From NCBI GenBank assembly GCA_964354135.1, contig CAYGZA010000042.1, positions 1 through 29,151 of the forward strand: a stretch of 29,151 nt of DNA. Reading direction: 5' to 3'. The notes beneath the pieces were generated by a model, which was not told the origin of the DNA, did not search any database, and saw nothing but the letters and a program-made list of their open reading frames with translations. Of the stretch, positions 8,331 to 16,342 are shown piece after piece. Numbering within the stretch: position 1 is the stretch's first letter; each line of letters starts with the position of its first letter. The translations under genes and the position numbers were made by a program. Source of the stretch: CAYGZA01 sp964354135. Lineage in GTDB: Bacteria > Planctomycetota > Planctomycetia > Pirellulales > Thermoguttaceae.

Positions 8331-11300
8331 TCAGTCTCTTGACGTCGCTGCCACCTCGCGCATGGGCCCCTCGCTGACGACCCGAAAGCCGACGTTGAAG
8401 ACCCGCTGATAGGGCGGGTAATTCATCCGAAACGCGGAGCGGCACCGCGCCGGCCGGTCGCGCCACGAGCCGCCGCGAACCACCTTGGGCTCCACGGGGT
8501 CGAGGGCGTTGCGGCCGTCGTCGTCCCGGTAAGGATAGGGCCGGCAACTGGTGCGCGTCCACTCGGCGACGTTGCCGTGCACGTCGAAGAGCCCCCACGC
8601 ATTCGGCCGGTAGCTCCCCACCGGCGCCGAGACGAGGGCCCGGTCGTCGAAGCGATCGTCCCGCGGAACGACGTCGGGGGCCCGGGGGCTCCACGACTGA
8701 TAGGCCAACTGCCGGATTGAGGCGTCGGCCAGGTTCGCGAACGGCGAGAAATCGGTATCGAGCCCGCCATACGAGAACGGCGTATCGGTGCCTGCGCGGC
8801 AGGCGTATTCCCATTGGGCCTCGGTCGGAAGCGAGAACGAAGTGCCCGTCCGCTCCGAGAGCCAGCGGCAGAATCGCACGGCCTCATTCCAGGAGACGCG
8901 GACGACCGGCTGATCCGGCCTATCGAGCGGCCAGCCCAGGTACTGCTCGCTGAAGATCCAGGAGCCGCGGTGCTCGTAGCGGCTTTCGTGCTTGGGGTCG
9001 AATTGGGCGTATTGGCGGTTGGTGATCTCAAAGCGGGACATCCAGAAGGGTTTTTCGATCTTCACCCGCGCAAGCGGCTGCTCGTCCTGCTCCCCGTGGG
9101 CATCCCCCATCACGAAGCTGCCGGCGGGGATGCGAACCATCTCCAGCGTTACGCCGCCGCCGAGGTCCGTCGAGCGGGTCGAGCTTCCGCCGCCCTGTTG
9201 GCGCCGCCGGGCTTCCGCCGCAGGGAACGGCCATTGCGGCAGGCTGACCGGAACCACCTTCGGCCTTTCCACGGGCTTGGGAACGAGCGGTTCGGGCGGC
9301 GCCGGCTCCGAGGCGGGAACCTCTTCGCCGTCCTCTGCGACGCCGCCGTAGAGCTGCCGCAGCTCGTAGCGACGCTGCCGCTGACTGCCCGGGATGCGGA
9401 CGAACTCCCTCCACGTGCCGTGGCATGGGGCGTTGAGATCGATCCAGGTCACCAGCCGGTCCCATGCCTCGGCGTCGAGCCGGACGCCGTGATGCCCCTT
9501 CTTCAGCATTTGCACCAGCTCGCTGGAATCGGCGTGGAATTCCGTGGGCGGAAGGAGGTGGAGGTCGCTCTCCAGCCCAGCCACGCGGACGAAGCTCCGC
9601 AGCGTCACGTAGCCGGGCTCGAAGATCCCGCCGTACTTGCCGATGAGCTTCTCCCGCGGCACGCCGCGGACCAAGCGCAACTGCGGATCGCCGACCTTGT
9701 AGACGAAATAAGCGTCCTGGTCGCCCCGCAGGTCCAAAAAGAAAAAGGGGTCAGAACTATTTTCCGTAGCGGCCGCCGGCTTAGCTCCCTGCAATGAAGC
9801 CTCGCCTGCCGGCGCGAGAAAATAGTTCTGACCCCTTTTTGCCGGCTTCCCGTTGTGGCAGCCGACGCAATAGCGGTCCAGCACCGGTTGCACCTCGCGG
9901 CGGAAGCTGAATCCCCGCGCCGGTCCGTACCACGGCTTGATGGTCGCCGGCGCGTGCGCCTGGGCCAGGGTGGCCTTGGAGGGCGGGGTGGAATTCCGCC
10001 GGTCGTGGCAGCCCACGCAACTGAGCGTCTCGCCCGGCATGGCGGTCATCCAGCTCCGCATGAGCTGCACGGCCTTCCCTTCGGCGTCCAAGGGCTGCAC
10101 GGAGACGGGCGTCTTGGCGGGGATGCGGAACAGCGCGGAGCCGTCGGCGTGGACCGGCACCGTCCCCAGGATCCGCTTCACCTCCCACGGCCCATCGGTG
10201 CCGATGCGGTGGTCGATCCCCGCCAGCTTCTGGTAGCCGAAGTGGTAGCCGAAGACCCGCAGGCTCTTGACCGTTCCGCGGGGAACGCCCTTGAGTCCCG
10301 GCCCGTCGTACACGTCGGCCATATAGACCAGGGCATCGCTGCGTCGCGGCTGGACGTGTTCCGGGACGACCGGCGGCTTGGGCGTCCTCTTGAGCGGGAT
10401 CGGCTCGAGGAGGGCCTGCCCTTCCTCCTCTTTGACGAGCACCGCGTTGTCGAAAACGTCCACGAGGTAAATGCCCCAGAGCGACTCGGGCGCCGGCTTG
10501 CAGGAAACCAGGAAGTGCTTGTCGCTCAAGGGATAGGGGTGGAGGAATTTCGGCCAACTGTGCTCGGTCAGCTTGTCCTCGATGAGCGGCTCCACCTTCT
10601 GCCCGCGGCCGGGGATCCGCTGGACCACGCCGGCAGTCTCCTGCCTTCCCCGGGCCGGATCGAAAAGGAGCAGCTCGCCGGCGCGGCCGACGTGGTGCCC
10701 CGTGACGATTCCCGCGATCATCGTCGGGTGCTTGGGGATCGGCCGGGCGTAGAAGACCGCGTTCGGCCAATAGGAGTTCGACCCGTAATACTCGGCCTGA
10801 CCGGTCCCGTCGGGGTTCATGGAGAAGAGGACGCGGTTCCAGACGTGCGGCGTATCGGTGTAATCCCAGCGGAGGTAGAGGACGCGGCCGTCGTTCAGGA
10901 CCGTCGGGCAGTAGTCGTGATCCTGCTCGAAACAGACCTGCCGGATGTTGCGCCCGTCGGCGTCCATCAGGTACATCATCCCTACGATCACCCCCGCGTT
11001 GCACGGCACGCCTTGGAGCGGGGCCGTGGAAATAAAGGCGATCTTGCCGTTGGGCAGGTAGCAGGGGTCGTAGGAGTGGACTTCCCGCTGGTCGCCGGGC
11101 GTGACCTGGCGCAGCCCGCGGCCGTCGGCGCGGACCTCAAAGACCTGCCAGTTGTCGAGGCTCCCGGGCATGGAGAAGAGGAGCCGGTCGGCGTCCCAGT
11201 GCAGGTCCAGGTCCGCCAACAGGCGACGGCCGTCGGGCTTGAAGAGCGTGGTCAGCTTGCCCTCCGGCCGTACCGGCTGGAGCAGGGCGAGTTCGTTGTC

Positions 11301-12599
11301 CCAGTCGAAGGGTTTTTCGATGCCGGGGTTGCACTTGGAGCTTTGCCGCGGCAGGCCGATATACTCGCCGACGCCGTAGCCGGTCCCTTCGGCCCGCCGC
11401 GGGTCGCCATCGGGTTTGCGGCGGATCACCAGCAGGCGGTCGAAGTCCAGCAAGGGATTGGCCAAGAGGGCCTCGCGCTGGAGCCGGTCGAAATCGGCCA
11501 CCAGGGCGGCCACTCGCTCCATTTCGGCCAGACCACGGTTCTCCGACTGCGAGATCGCTTGGCCGGCGGCCTTCTCCAGTCGCTGGAGCCTGTCGAGATA
11601 CTTCGGCCCGCTGGGATACTTCGCTGCAAACGTATTGCCGAGATCGGTGATTGCCAGACGCAGGGCCGCGAAGTCGAGGCGTTTGGCTCGCGCGAGGGCC
11701 GCGTCCAGAACGCGAGAGCGGTGGTACAGCGCTCGAACTTGCTCCAGTCGGGCTAGCGTGATCCTGGGAGGGCGAGGCTCCTGCCGGGCCGCCAACTCCG
11801 ACGCCTGTTTGGCCAACTCAGGCACACGGCCCGCGGCCTTCGCGTAGCGTTGGGCCAGGGCGGCAACGTCGACCGGGGGCCAATCCGCGTCCCAGACGCG
11901 GTCTTCCCGCTCCCACTGCATCTCGCGCCGCGGCGTTTCCTCGGCGAAATCGCGGGCCACGAGCCCCCAGAGGTCCCACCGGGCCGCGCCGGCGGCATCG
12001 GTCGCGTCGAAGCGGACTGCGGCCGGCTTGCCGACCCAGTTGTCGATGCCGATCCAGGCCTCGAATCGCACGAACTTGCCACCCAGCGGCAGCCGCACCT
12101 TGCTGTCGGCATACACGTGAATGCCCTGTTTGAACTCGCGGCCGGCGATCTTCAGCGGACCGCTCACGCCGGACTTGAGGTTCACGTCGATGGCGTGCCG
12201 TCCTTCCACCGCGACCAGCCCGGGGAGCTTGCTTGCGACCACCGCCTTGCCGTGGGCGGCGATCAGTTTCGCGTCCGCCCAGGTGGCGGCGCCGCCGGCC
12301 ACGTTCGGCACGCCGGTGACCAGGAGGTACAGGTCCTCCATGCCCGAAACCGGCACGCTGATGTGGACCGCCGGCTGACCCTGACGGATGACCGGGCTGG
12401 CATAAGGCGTGAACGTCGCGGACCCGGCCTTGTCCCGCTCCCGCTTCACCAAGGCTTCGCGGGCGGCTAGCATCGTCTCCTGCCAGGTCGCCCTCTTCGA
12501 ATACCAAGCGGGATCTTGCGCCTCGGCCCGAGCTTGGTATCCTGAAAGCAGCAGGAAACAGGCCCCCAAGAGCGGCAACACGGCATACGGTCGAGTCAT
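8331..12599 (-). CDS. Exported NPCBM-like / beta-propeller / di-heme / SUMF1 fusion protein (hydrazine synthase alpha-like core)
   Basis: The protein has 1422 residues. After a signal peptide (residues 1-27), residues about 90-215 resemble an NPCBM-type beta-sandwich (GIHVYADSKVRLPLGGKFVRFEAWIG is typical). A helical stretch follows to about 400. Residues about 450-760 form a WD40/TolB-like propeller (LLFSMPG, YLMDADGRNIRQV, LYLRWDYTD). This propeller, and the passage MRSWMTAMPGETLSCVGCH, recall the hydrazine synthase alpha family. CXXCH heme motifs lie at 861-865 and 911-915. The second is in the planctomycete pattern VQPVLDRYCVGCH. Residues about 1145-1410 form a SUMF1/FGE-sulfatase domain (MVRIPAGSFVMG, LPTEAQWEYACRAG, GNVAEWT, VVRGGSW). 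The cysteine pair of true formylglycine-generating enzymes is absent (GGSWRDRPARCRSAFR), so it is not a canonical FGE. A repeat is inserted in frame at about residues 921-952. It likely acts in the periplasm in redox chemistry, but the substrate is unknown. Confidence 0.85.
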   Translation of the reverse strand: MTRPYAVLPLLGACFLLLSGYQARAEAQDPAWYSKRATWQETMLAAREALVKRERDKAGSATFTPYASPVIRQGQPAVHISVPVSGMEDLYLLVTGVPNVAGGAATWADAKLIAAHGKAVVASKLPGLVAVEGRHAIDVNLKSGVSGPLKIAGREFKQGIHVYADSKVRLPLGGKFVRFEAWIGIDNWVGKPAAVRFDATDAAGAARWDLWGLVARDFAEETPRREMQWEREDRVWDADWPPVDVAALAQRYAKAAGRVPELAKQASELAARQEPRPPRITLARLEQVRALYHRSRVLDAALARAKRLDFAALRLAITDLGNTFAAKYPSGPKYLDRLQRLEKAAGQAISQSENRGLAEMERVAALVADFDRLQREALLANPLLDFDRLLVIRRKPDGDPRRAEGTGYGVGEYIGLPRQSSKCNPGIEKPFDWDNELALLQPVRPEGKLTTLFKPDGRRLLADLDLHWDADRLLFSMPGSLDNWQVFEVRADGRGLRQVTPGDQREVHSYDPCYLPNGKIAFISTAPLQGVPCNAGVIVGMMYLMDADGRNIRQVCFEQDHDYCPTVLNDGRVLYLRWDYTDTPHVWNRVLFSMNPDGTGQAEYYGSNSYWPNAVFYARPIPKHPTMIAGIVTGHHVGRAGELLLFDPARGRQETAGVVQRIPGRGQKVEPLIEDKLTEHSWPKFLHPYPLSDKHFLVSCKPAPESLWGIYLVDVFDNAVLVKEEEGQALLEPIPLKRTPKPPVVPEHVQPRRSDALVYMADVYDGPGLKGVPRGTVKSLRVFGYHFGYQKLAGIDHRIGTDGPWEVKRILGTVPVHADGSALFRIPAKTPVSVQPLDAEGKAVQLMRSWMTAMPGETLSCVGCHDRRNSTPPSKATLAQAHAPATIKPWYGPARGFSFRREVQPVLDRYCVGCHNGKPAKRGQNYFLAPAGEASLQGAKPAAATENSSDPFFFLDLRGDQDAYFVYKVGDPQLRLVRGVPREKLIGKYGGIFEPGYVTLRSFVRVAGLESDLHLLPPTEFHADSSELVQMLKKGHHGVRLDAEAWDRLVTWIDLNAPCHGTWREFVRIPGSQRQRRYELRQLYGGVAEDGEEVPASEPAPPEPLVPKPVERPKVVPVSLPQWPFPAAEARRRQQGGGSSTRSTDLGGGVTLEMVRIPAGSFVMGDAHGEQDEQPLARVKIEKPFWMSRFEITNRQYAQFDPKHESRYEHRGSWIFSEQYLGWPLDRPDQPVVRVSWNEAVRFCRWLSERTGTSFSLPTEAQWEYACRAGTDTPFSYGGLDTDFSPFANLADASIRQLAYQSWSPRAPDVVPRDDRFDDRALVSAPVGSYRPNAWGLFDVHGNVAEWTRTSCRPYPYRDDDGRNALDPVEPKVVRGGSWRDRPARCRSAFRMNYPPYQRVFNVGFRVVSEGPMREVAATSRD
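9742..9840. repeat. 99-bp inverted-repeat element inserted in frame in a coding region
   Basis: The ends 9742-9763 and 9819-9840 are perfect 22-base inverted repeats, each beginning or ending with AAAAAGGGGTCAG. Inside them CGCCGGC (9774-9780) and GCCGGCG (9808-9814) could extend a central stem. The length is 99 bases (33 codons), and the host frame is kept. I associate the AAAAAGGGGTCAGAACTATTTT word with dispersed REP-like repeats mobilised by Y1 (RAYT) transposases. That link is inference, and no such transposase is in the window. No clear target-site duplication is seen. Confidence 0.9.
11766..11786. repeat. 21-bp dispersed repeat word inside a coding region
   Basis: These 21 bases are identical to 15084-15104, which lies between genes. 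Here they are read on the minus strand as seven codons including RQEPRPP of the fusion protein, in a poorly structured linker before LARLEQVRALYH. A worn copy of the core is at 7145-7158. Confidence 0.8.
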
Positions 12600-12747
12600 G
12601 ACAAGGACCCTGGTCCGGTTCGATTATTCCCCAGATACCCTAGCCGGAGACCGCTTGGAAGTCAACGTGCCGGTGGCTTGCGGCTTGAACTGCGACCTAT
12701 GATTGTAGGGGCTTCTGAACCCGGCCTTCCGGCCCAAGGAGCGGTCC

Positions 12748-15054
12748 ATGCGAGAAGTGAGATTGATCCCCGAGAAGGACTTCGGCCGCAGGTTCATCCC
12801 GGACAAGTTCCTGCCCGAAGGCCAAGACGAATACTACCTGCGCAACGAGCAGTCGGCCAATCCGGCGGGTCATTGGCGGCACCTTCGCGCCGCAGAGATC
12901 GAGGCCCTCGTCAAGAACGCGGTCACGTGCGAGGATTGGGACAGCGTCTTCGTCACCGATCCGTTCCACCCGCACCTGGTCAAGAACTGCCGTTTCTCCG
13001 GCCTGATCCGCATCGGGCGGCTGGAGGCCGTGGTGCTCCAGCACCATGAGCTGCAGACGCCGGCCGGGATCACCGACAGCTCGATCATCTCGTGCGACGT
13101 GGGCGACAACTGCGCGATCCACCACGTCCGCTACCTCGCGCACTATATCGTCGGCGACAACGTCATTCTGCTCAATATCGACGAGATGCAGACGACCAAC
13201 CACGCCAAGTTCGGCAACGGCATCGTCAAGGAGGGCGAATCGGACGAGGTCCGCATCTGGATGGACCTGATGAACGAGGCCGGGGGCCGGGCCGTCCTGC
13301 CCTTCGACGGCATGACCTCGGCCGACGCCTACCTCTGGGCCAAGCACCGCGACGACGCCGACCTGATGGCCAGGCTGGGCGAGATCACCCAGCGCCAGTT
13401 CGACCCCCGCCGCGGCTTCTACGGCACGGTGGGCAACACCTGCGTGGTCAAGAACTGCGGGATCATCAAGGACGTCAAGATCGGCTCCCACGCCTACATC
13501 AAGGGGGCCAACAAGCTCAAGAACCTCACCATCAACTCCAGCGCCGAGGAGCCCGCCCAAATCGGCGAGGGCGTCGAGCTCGTGAACGGGATCGTCGGGC
13601 TGGGCTGCCACGTTTTCTACGGGTCCAAGGCGGTCCGCTTCGTGATGGGAAACAACACGAACCTGAAGTACGGGGCCCGGTTGATCCACTCCTACCTCGG
13701 CGACAATTCGACGGTCTCCTGCTGCGAAATCCTCAACAACCTGATCTTCCCCGCCCACGAGCAGCACCACAACAACTCGTTCTTGGTCTCGGCCCTGCTG
13801 ATGGGACAAAGCAACCTCGCCGCCGGCGCGACCATCGGCTCGAACCACAACAGCCGCGCCAACGACGGCGAGATCCAGGCCGGGCGGGGCTTCTGGCCGG
13901 GGCTCTGCACCACGCTGAAACACTCCTGCCGCTTCGCCTCGTTCGTGCTCCTGGCCAAGGGGAACTACCCGGCCGAATTGGACGTTCCCCTGCCGTTTGC
14001 CCTGCTTGCCGACGACGCGGCCCGGGATCGGCTCGTGGTGACGCCCGCCTTCTGGTGGCTGCACAACATGTATGCCCTGGCGCGGAACACCTGGAAGTTC
14101 CGGACGCGGGACAAGCGCGTCACGAAGACCCAGAAGATCGAATTCGACTGCCTTGCCCCCGACACGGCCGAGGAGATGTTTCACGCGATGGGGCTGCTTG
14201 AGGTATGGACGGCGAAGGCGCTGCGAGCCAGGGAAGAGGGATTAGGGATTAGGGATTGGGGATTAGAGCAAGATCGTAGTCCCGAACCGCCAATCCCCAA
14301 TCTCCAATCCCCAACCCCCTACCCCTCATCCCTGGACCATGCTTTGGGTCGCCGGCTGCTGCTGGGGCCGGAAGACCCGACGGCCGCCTTGGAAATCCTC
14401 GGCGAAAACGTGGAGAACTCGCGCCGCAAGGTCGTGATCCGCAAGGCCCGCCAAGGCTATCGCGCCTACCGGCAGATGCTGCACTACTATGCGGTGAAGA
14501 ACCTGCTGGACTACATGAAGGCCAATCCGGCGGCCACGCTGGCCTCGATGTGCGAAGAGCTCGCCGGCCCGCGCGAGCGAAACTGGGTCAACCTCGGCGG
14601 GCAGCTCGTCCCGACGCCCGACGTGGATCGACTTCTGGTTGACATCAAGGCCGGCCAGCACCACTCCTGGGCCCAGATCCACCGGGCCTATGACGCCCTC
14701 TGGGCAGTCTACCCGCTCCAGAAGCAACGCCACGCCTTGGCGTGTCTCTTGGAGGTGCTGGAAAGCGAGGAACTGACCCCCGAGGCATGGAACGCCGCCT
14801 TGGATGAGGCCATGCGGATCCAGGAGTACGTCCGCGACCAGGTCTTCCTCTCGCGCCAGAAGGACTACACCAACCGGTTCCGCCAGACCACGTTCCGCAA
14901 CGCGGCGGAGATGCGGGCGGTAGTCGGCACTCCGGAGGACAACAGCTTCGTGAAGCTGGTCCGCAAGGAAACCGAGGAGTTTGGGCGGCTGGTCCAAGCG
15001 GTCAAGGAGCGGCCGGCCGCTCGACGCGGCTCCGCCGTCTTGCAGGGCGGCTGA
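12748..15054 (+). CDS. DUF4954 family protein (left-handed beta-helix)
   Basis: The protein has 768 residues and no signal peptide. Residues about 75-180 and 215-400 show the hexapeptide-like periodicity of a left-handed parallel beta-helix, as in sugar-nucleotide acyl- and uridylyltransferases: ITDSSIISCDVGDNCAIHHV, YIVGDNVILLN, VKIGSHAYIKGANKLKN, ARLIHSYLGDNSTVSCCEI. The C-terminal part (about 530-765) is helical. The start motif MREVRLIPEKDFGRRF and overall order match DUF4954, known mainly in Bacteroidetes and planctomycetes and of unknown function. The fold suggests an acyltransferase-like or nucleotide-sugar role, but this is not shown. AAGGAG (12735-12740) precedes the ATG by 7 bases. 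Residues about 497-529 are encoded by an inserted repeat and break the family pattern between a helix (MGLLEVWTAKALRA) and LGRRLLLGPEDP. It diverges from the gene ending at 12599, sharing a 148-base promoter gap. Confidence 0.88.
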   Translation: MREVRLIPEKDFGRRFIPDKFLPEGQDEYYLRNEQSANPAGHWRHLRAAEIEALVKNAVTCEDWDSVFVTDPFHPHLVKNCRFSGLIRIGRLEAVVLQHHELQTPAGITDSSIISCDVGDNCAIHHVRYLAHYIVGDNVILLNIDEMQTTNHAKFGNGIVKEGESDEVRIWMDLMNEAGGRAVLPFDGMTSADAYLWAKHRDDADLMARLGEITQRQFDPRRGFYGTVGNTCVVKNCGIIKDVKIGSHAYIKGANKLKNLTINSSAEEPAQIGEGVELVNGIVGLGCHVFYGSKAVRFVMGNNTNLKYGARLIHSYLGDNSTVSCCEILNNLIFPAHEQHHNNSFLVSALLMGQSNLAAGATIGSNHNSRANDGEIQAGRGFWPGLCTTLKHSCRFASFVLLAKGNYPAELDVPLPFALLADDAARDRLVVTPAFWWLHNMYALARNTWKFRTRDKRVTKTQKIEFDCLAPDTAEEMFHAMGLLEVWTAKALRAREEGLGIRDWGLEQDRSPEPPIPNLQSPTPYPSSLDHALGRRLLLGPEDPTAALEILGENVENSRRKVVIRKARQGYRAYRQMLHYYAVKNLLDYMKANPAATLASMCEELAGPRERNWVNLGGQLVPTPDVDRLLVDIKAGQHHSWAQIHRAYDALWAVYPLQKQRHALACLLEVLESEELTPEAWNAALDEAMRIQEYVRDQVFLSRQKDYTNRFRQTTFRNAAEMRAVVGTPEDNSFVKLVRKETEEFGRLVQAVKERPAARRGSAVLQGG
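14236..14335. repeat. GGGATTA-type imperfect inverted repeat inserted in frame in the DUF4954 gene
   Basis: The left arm (about 14236-14266) is a run of GGGATTAGGGATT units. The right arm (about 14290-14335) is the complementary CCAATCCCCAATC pattern. The segment is read as Gly/Leu/Pro/Ser-rich peptide (GLGIRDWGLEQ, PPIPNLQSPTPYPSS) unlike the rest of the protein. Its limits are approximate. The reading frame is preserved. Confidence 0.8.
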
Positions 15055-15067
15055 ACGGCTCTACAAT
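15040..15067 (+). promoter_or_regulatory. Candidate promoter for the 15195 gene
   Basis: TTGCAG (15040-15045) and TACAAT (15062-15067) are 16 bases apart and lie across the stop codon of the DUF4954 gene. A transcript from here would pass through the repeat and palindrome at 15084-15138, which argues against it. The TACAAT word recurs in other gaps of this window. Confidence 0.25.
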
Positions 15068-15083
15068 GGGGCTCTGCCATTCC

Positions 15084-15104
15084 GGGAGGGCGAGGCTCCT
15101 GCCG
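15084..15104. repeat. 21-bp dispersed repeat word, intergenic copy
   Basis: This is identical to 11766-11786 in the fusion-protein gene. It sits immediately before the long palindrome at 15109-15138, and I read the two as parts of one dispersed intergenic element. Confidence 0.8.
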
Positions 15105-15108
15105 AGCG

Positions 15109-15138
15109 AAAGCCCAGGGGTTGCAACCCCTGGGCTTT
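15109..15138. terminator. Perfect 30-bp palindrome, likely terminator or repeat hairpin after DUF4954
   Basis: The 30 bases equal their own reverse complement: AAAGCCCAGGGG, then TTGCAA, then the mirrored arm ending in CTTT. On the plus strand it is followed by GTTTG, a short T-rich tract. It lies 55 bases after the stop codon at 15054, so it could end the upstream transcript on either strand. It also looks like a dispersed repeat, because the words on both arms encode 'PGVATPG' in several frames, a peptide I associate with planctomycete repeats. Confidence 0.6.
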
Positions 15139-15194
15139 GTTTGAAGGCTCGATTGTCCGGCAAGCCTCTCATCCCGAGCCAAAGGAGAAGCGAA

Positions 15195-16220
15195 ATGGGT
15201 TGCCAGACCGCTAGGGTCTTCTCGTGGACTACTGTTCTATTCTTGGCGGTTGAGTTGCTCGCCGCCCCGCCGGACAAGAAAGGACGCTCGCCGGTCGATG
15301 AGCTGCCGCCGCACATCAAGCGCGTCACCTGGTTCGGCGAGCGGGCCGACTGGTCCCACGACGGCAAGCGGCTTCTGTTCCTCTCCAAGACCTTCGGCGA
15401 CGCCTATGAGCTGGAGCTGGCCACCGGGATCATCCGCCCGATCACGCACCACTGCTTTCACGAGGGCTATACCCGGGCCTTGTATCTGGCCAATGGCGAC
15501 ATCCTGCTATCCGGTGCCCGCAAGTTCGACGCCGAGAAGCCTTGGCCCAGTCGCAGCGAAGAAAACGCGGAGCTTTGGGTCCTCAAGAAGGACCTCTCCG
15601 GCCCGCCGGTGCCGTTGGGCGAAAAGTGCAGCGAGGGCCCCGCGGTTTCCCGCAAGCAGATGCGGATCGCCTGGACGCAGAAGAACGCCTTCTACATGGG
15701 CGACATTGTCTATGAGAGCGGCAGGCCGCGGATCAGCGGCCGGAAGAAGATCCTCGATGCCAGGGACCTTCCGTTCAAGTGCGGCCTGGAGACCCAGAAC
15801 TTCCGGCCCCCGGATGACAAGGAACTGACCTTCAGCGCGTACAACTACCAGAAGACCGAAGTGATGGGGGTGGACCTCCAGACCGGCAAAGTGGTCAACT
15901 ATTCCCAAGCCCCGGAGCAGTACGACGAGCCGGAGGGGATCTTCCCCGACGGGAAATTCACCCTGGTCGAGTGCGATCGGCACGATCCCAAAGGCTCGTC
16001 CCACATCGATCTCTACAAGCTGGCATTGGACGGCTCGGGCAAGTCGGAACGGCTCACTTTCTTCAACGATTACCCGGGCTACAAGGCGTCCAACCCCGTG
16101 GTGAGCGACGACGACCGCTTCATTGCCTTTCAGTTCGCCCGGGTGAGCGATCCTGCCGGCGTCGGCCGCGGAATCCTGGTCTTTGACCTGGAAGCCTACT
16201 CCAAGGCGCAGAAACGCTGA
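15195..16220 (+). CDS. Exported TolB/WD40-like beta-propeller protein
   Basis: This 341-residue protein begins with MGCQTARVFSWTTVLFLAVELLAAPPDKK, a signal peptide (a Cys at position 3 is too early for a lipobox). The remainder has the repeating 'ADWSHDGKRLLFLS', 'EGPAVSRKQMRIAWT', 'DDKELTFSAYNYQKTEV', 'GIFPDGKFTLVEC', 'NPVVSDDDRFIAFQFA' pattern of PD40/TolB propeller blades, probably six. Such secreted proteins in this group usually bind other proteins or polysaccharide. No catalytic site is visible. The frame is open from 15066, but that upstream part runs through a dispersed repeat. The ATG at 15195 is chosen because AAAGGAGA (15181-15188) precedes it by 6 bases and the signal peptide starts there. 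Confidence 0.82.
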   Translation: MGCQTARVFSWTTVLFLAVELLAAPPDKKGRSPVDELPPHIKRVTWFGERADWSHDGKRLLFLSKTFGDAYELELATGIIRPITHHCFHEGYTRALYLANGDILLSGARKFDAEKPWPSRSEENAELWVLKKDLSGPPVPLGEKCSEGPAVSRKQMRIAWTQKNAFYMGDIVYESGRPRISGRKKILDARDLPFKCGLETQNFRPPDDKELTFSAYNYQKTEVMGVDLQTGKVVNYSQAPEQYDEPEGIFPDGKFTLVECDRHDPKGSSHIDLYKLALDGSGKSERLTFFNDYPGYKASNPVVSDDDRFIAFQFARVSDPAGVGRGILVFDLEAYSKAQKR

Positions 16221-16339
16221 GCCCGCCCCGCCATGCGGCTGAGCACCGCGGCCAGGGCCCGGCGGATGTCGCCTTCGCCGAAGCGGATTTCGCCCAGCAC
16301 CTTCTTGGCCGTCTCGGCAGCGGGGACCAAGGGCCGGCG
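16196..16339 (-). pseudogene. 5'-truncated remnant of an unidentified gene
   Basis: The minus strand reads RRPLVPAAETAKKVLGEI, continuing RFGEGDIRRALAAVLSRMAG, to a TAG at 16196-16198. No start codon with a ribosome-binding site precedes it. Third codon positions are almost all G or C, as in the real genes around it, so I take it as the tail of a former gene, but I do not recognise the family. It overlaps the last 25 bases of the plus-strand propeller gene. Confidence 0.35.
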
Positions 16340-16342
16340 GAT

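Noticed and set aside
8365..9170. Canonical formylglycine-generating enzyme
   Set aside because: The SUMF1 domain lacks the catalytic cysteine pair, so it belongs to the wider SUMF1/PvdO/EgtB-like group of unknown activity.
15066..15194. Earlier ATG at 15066 for the TolB-like gene
   Set aside because: The extra 43 codons run through the dispersed repeat and palindrome. A ribosome-binding site and signal peptide mark 15195.
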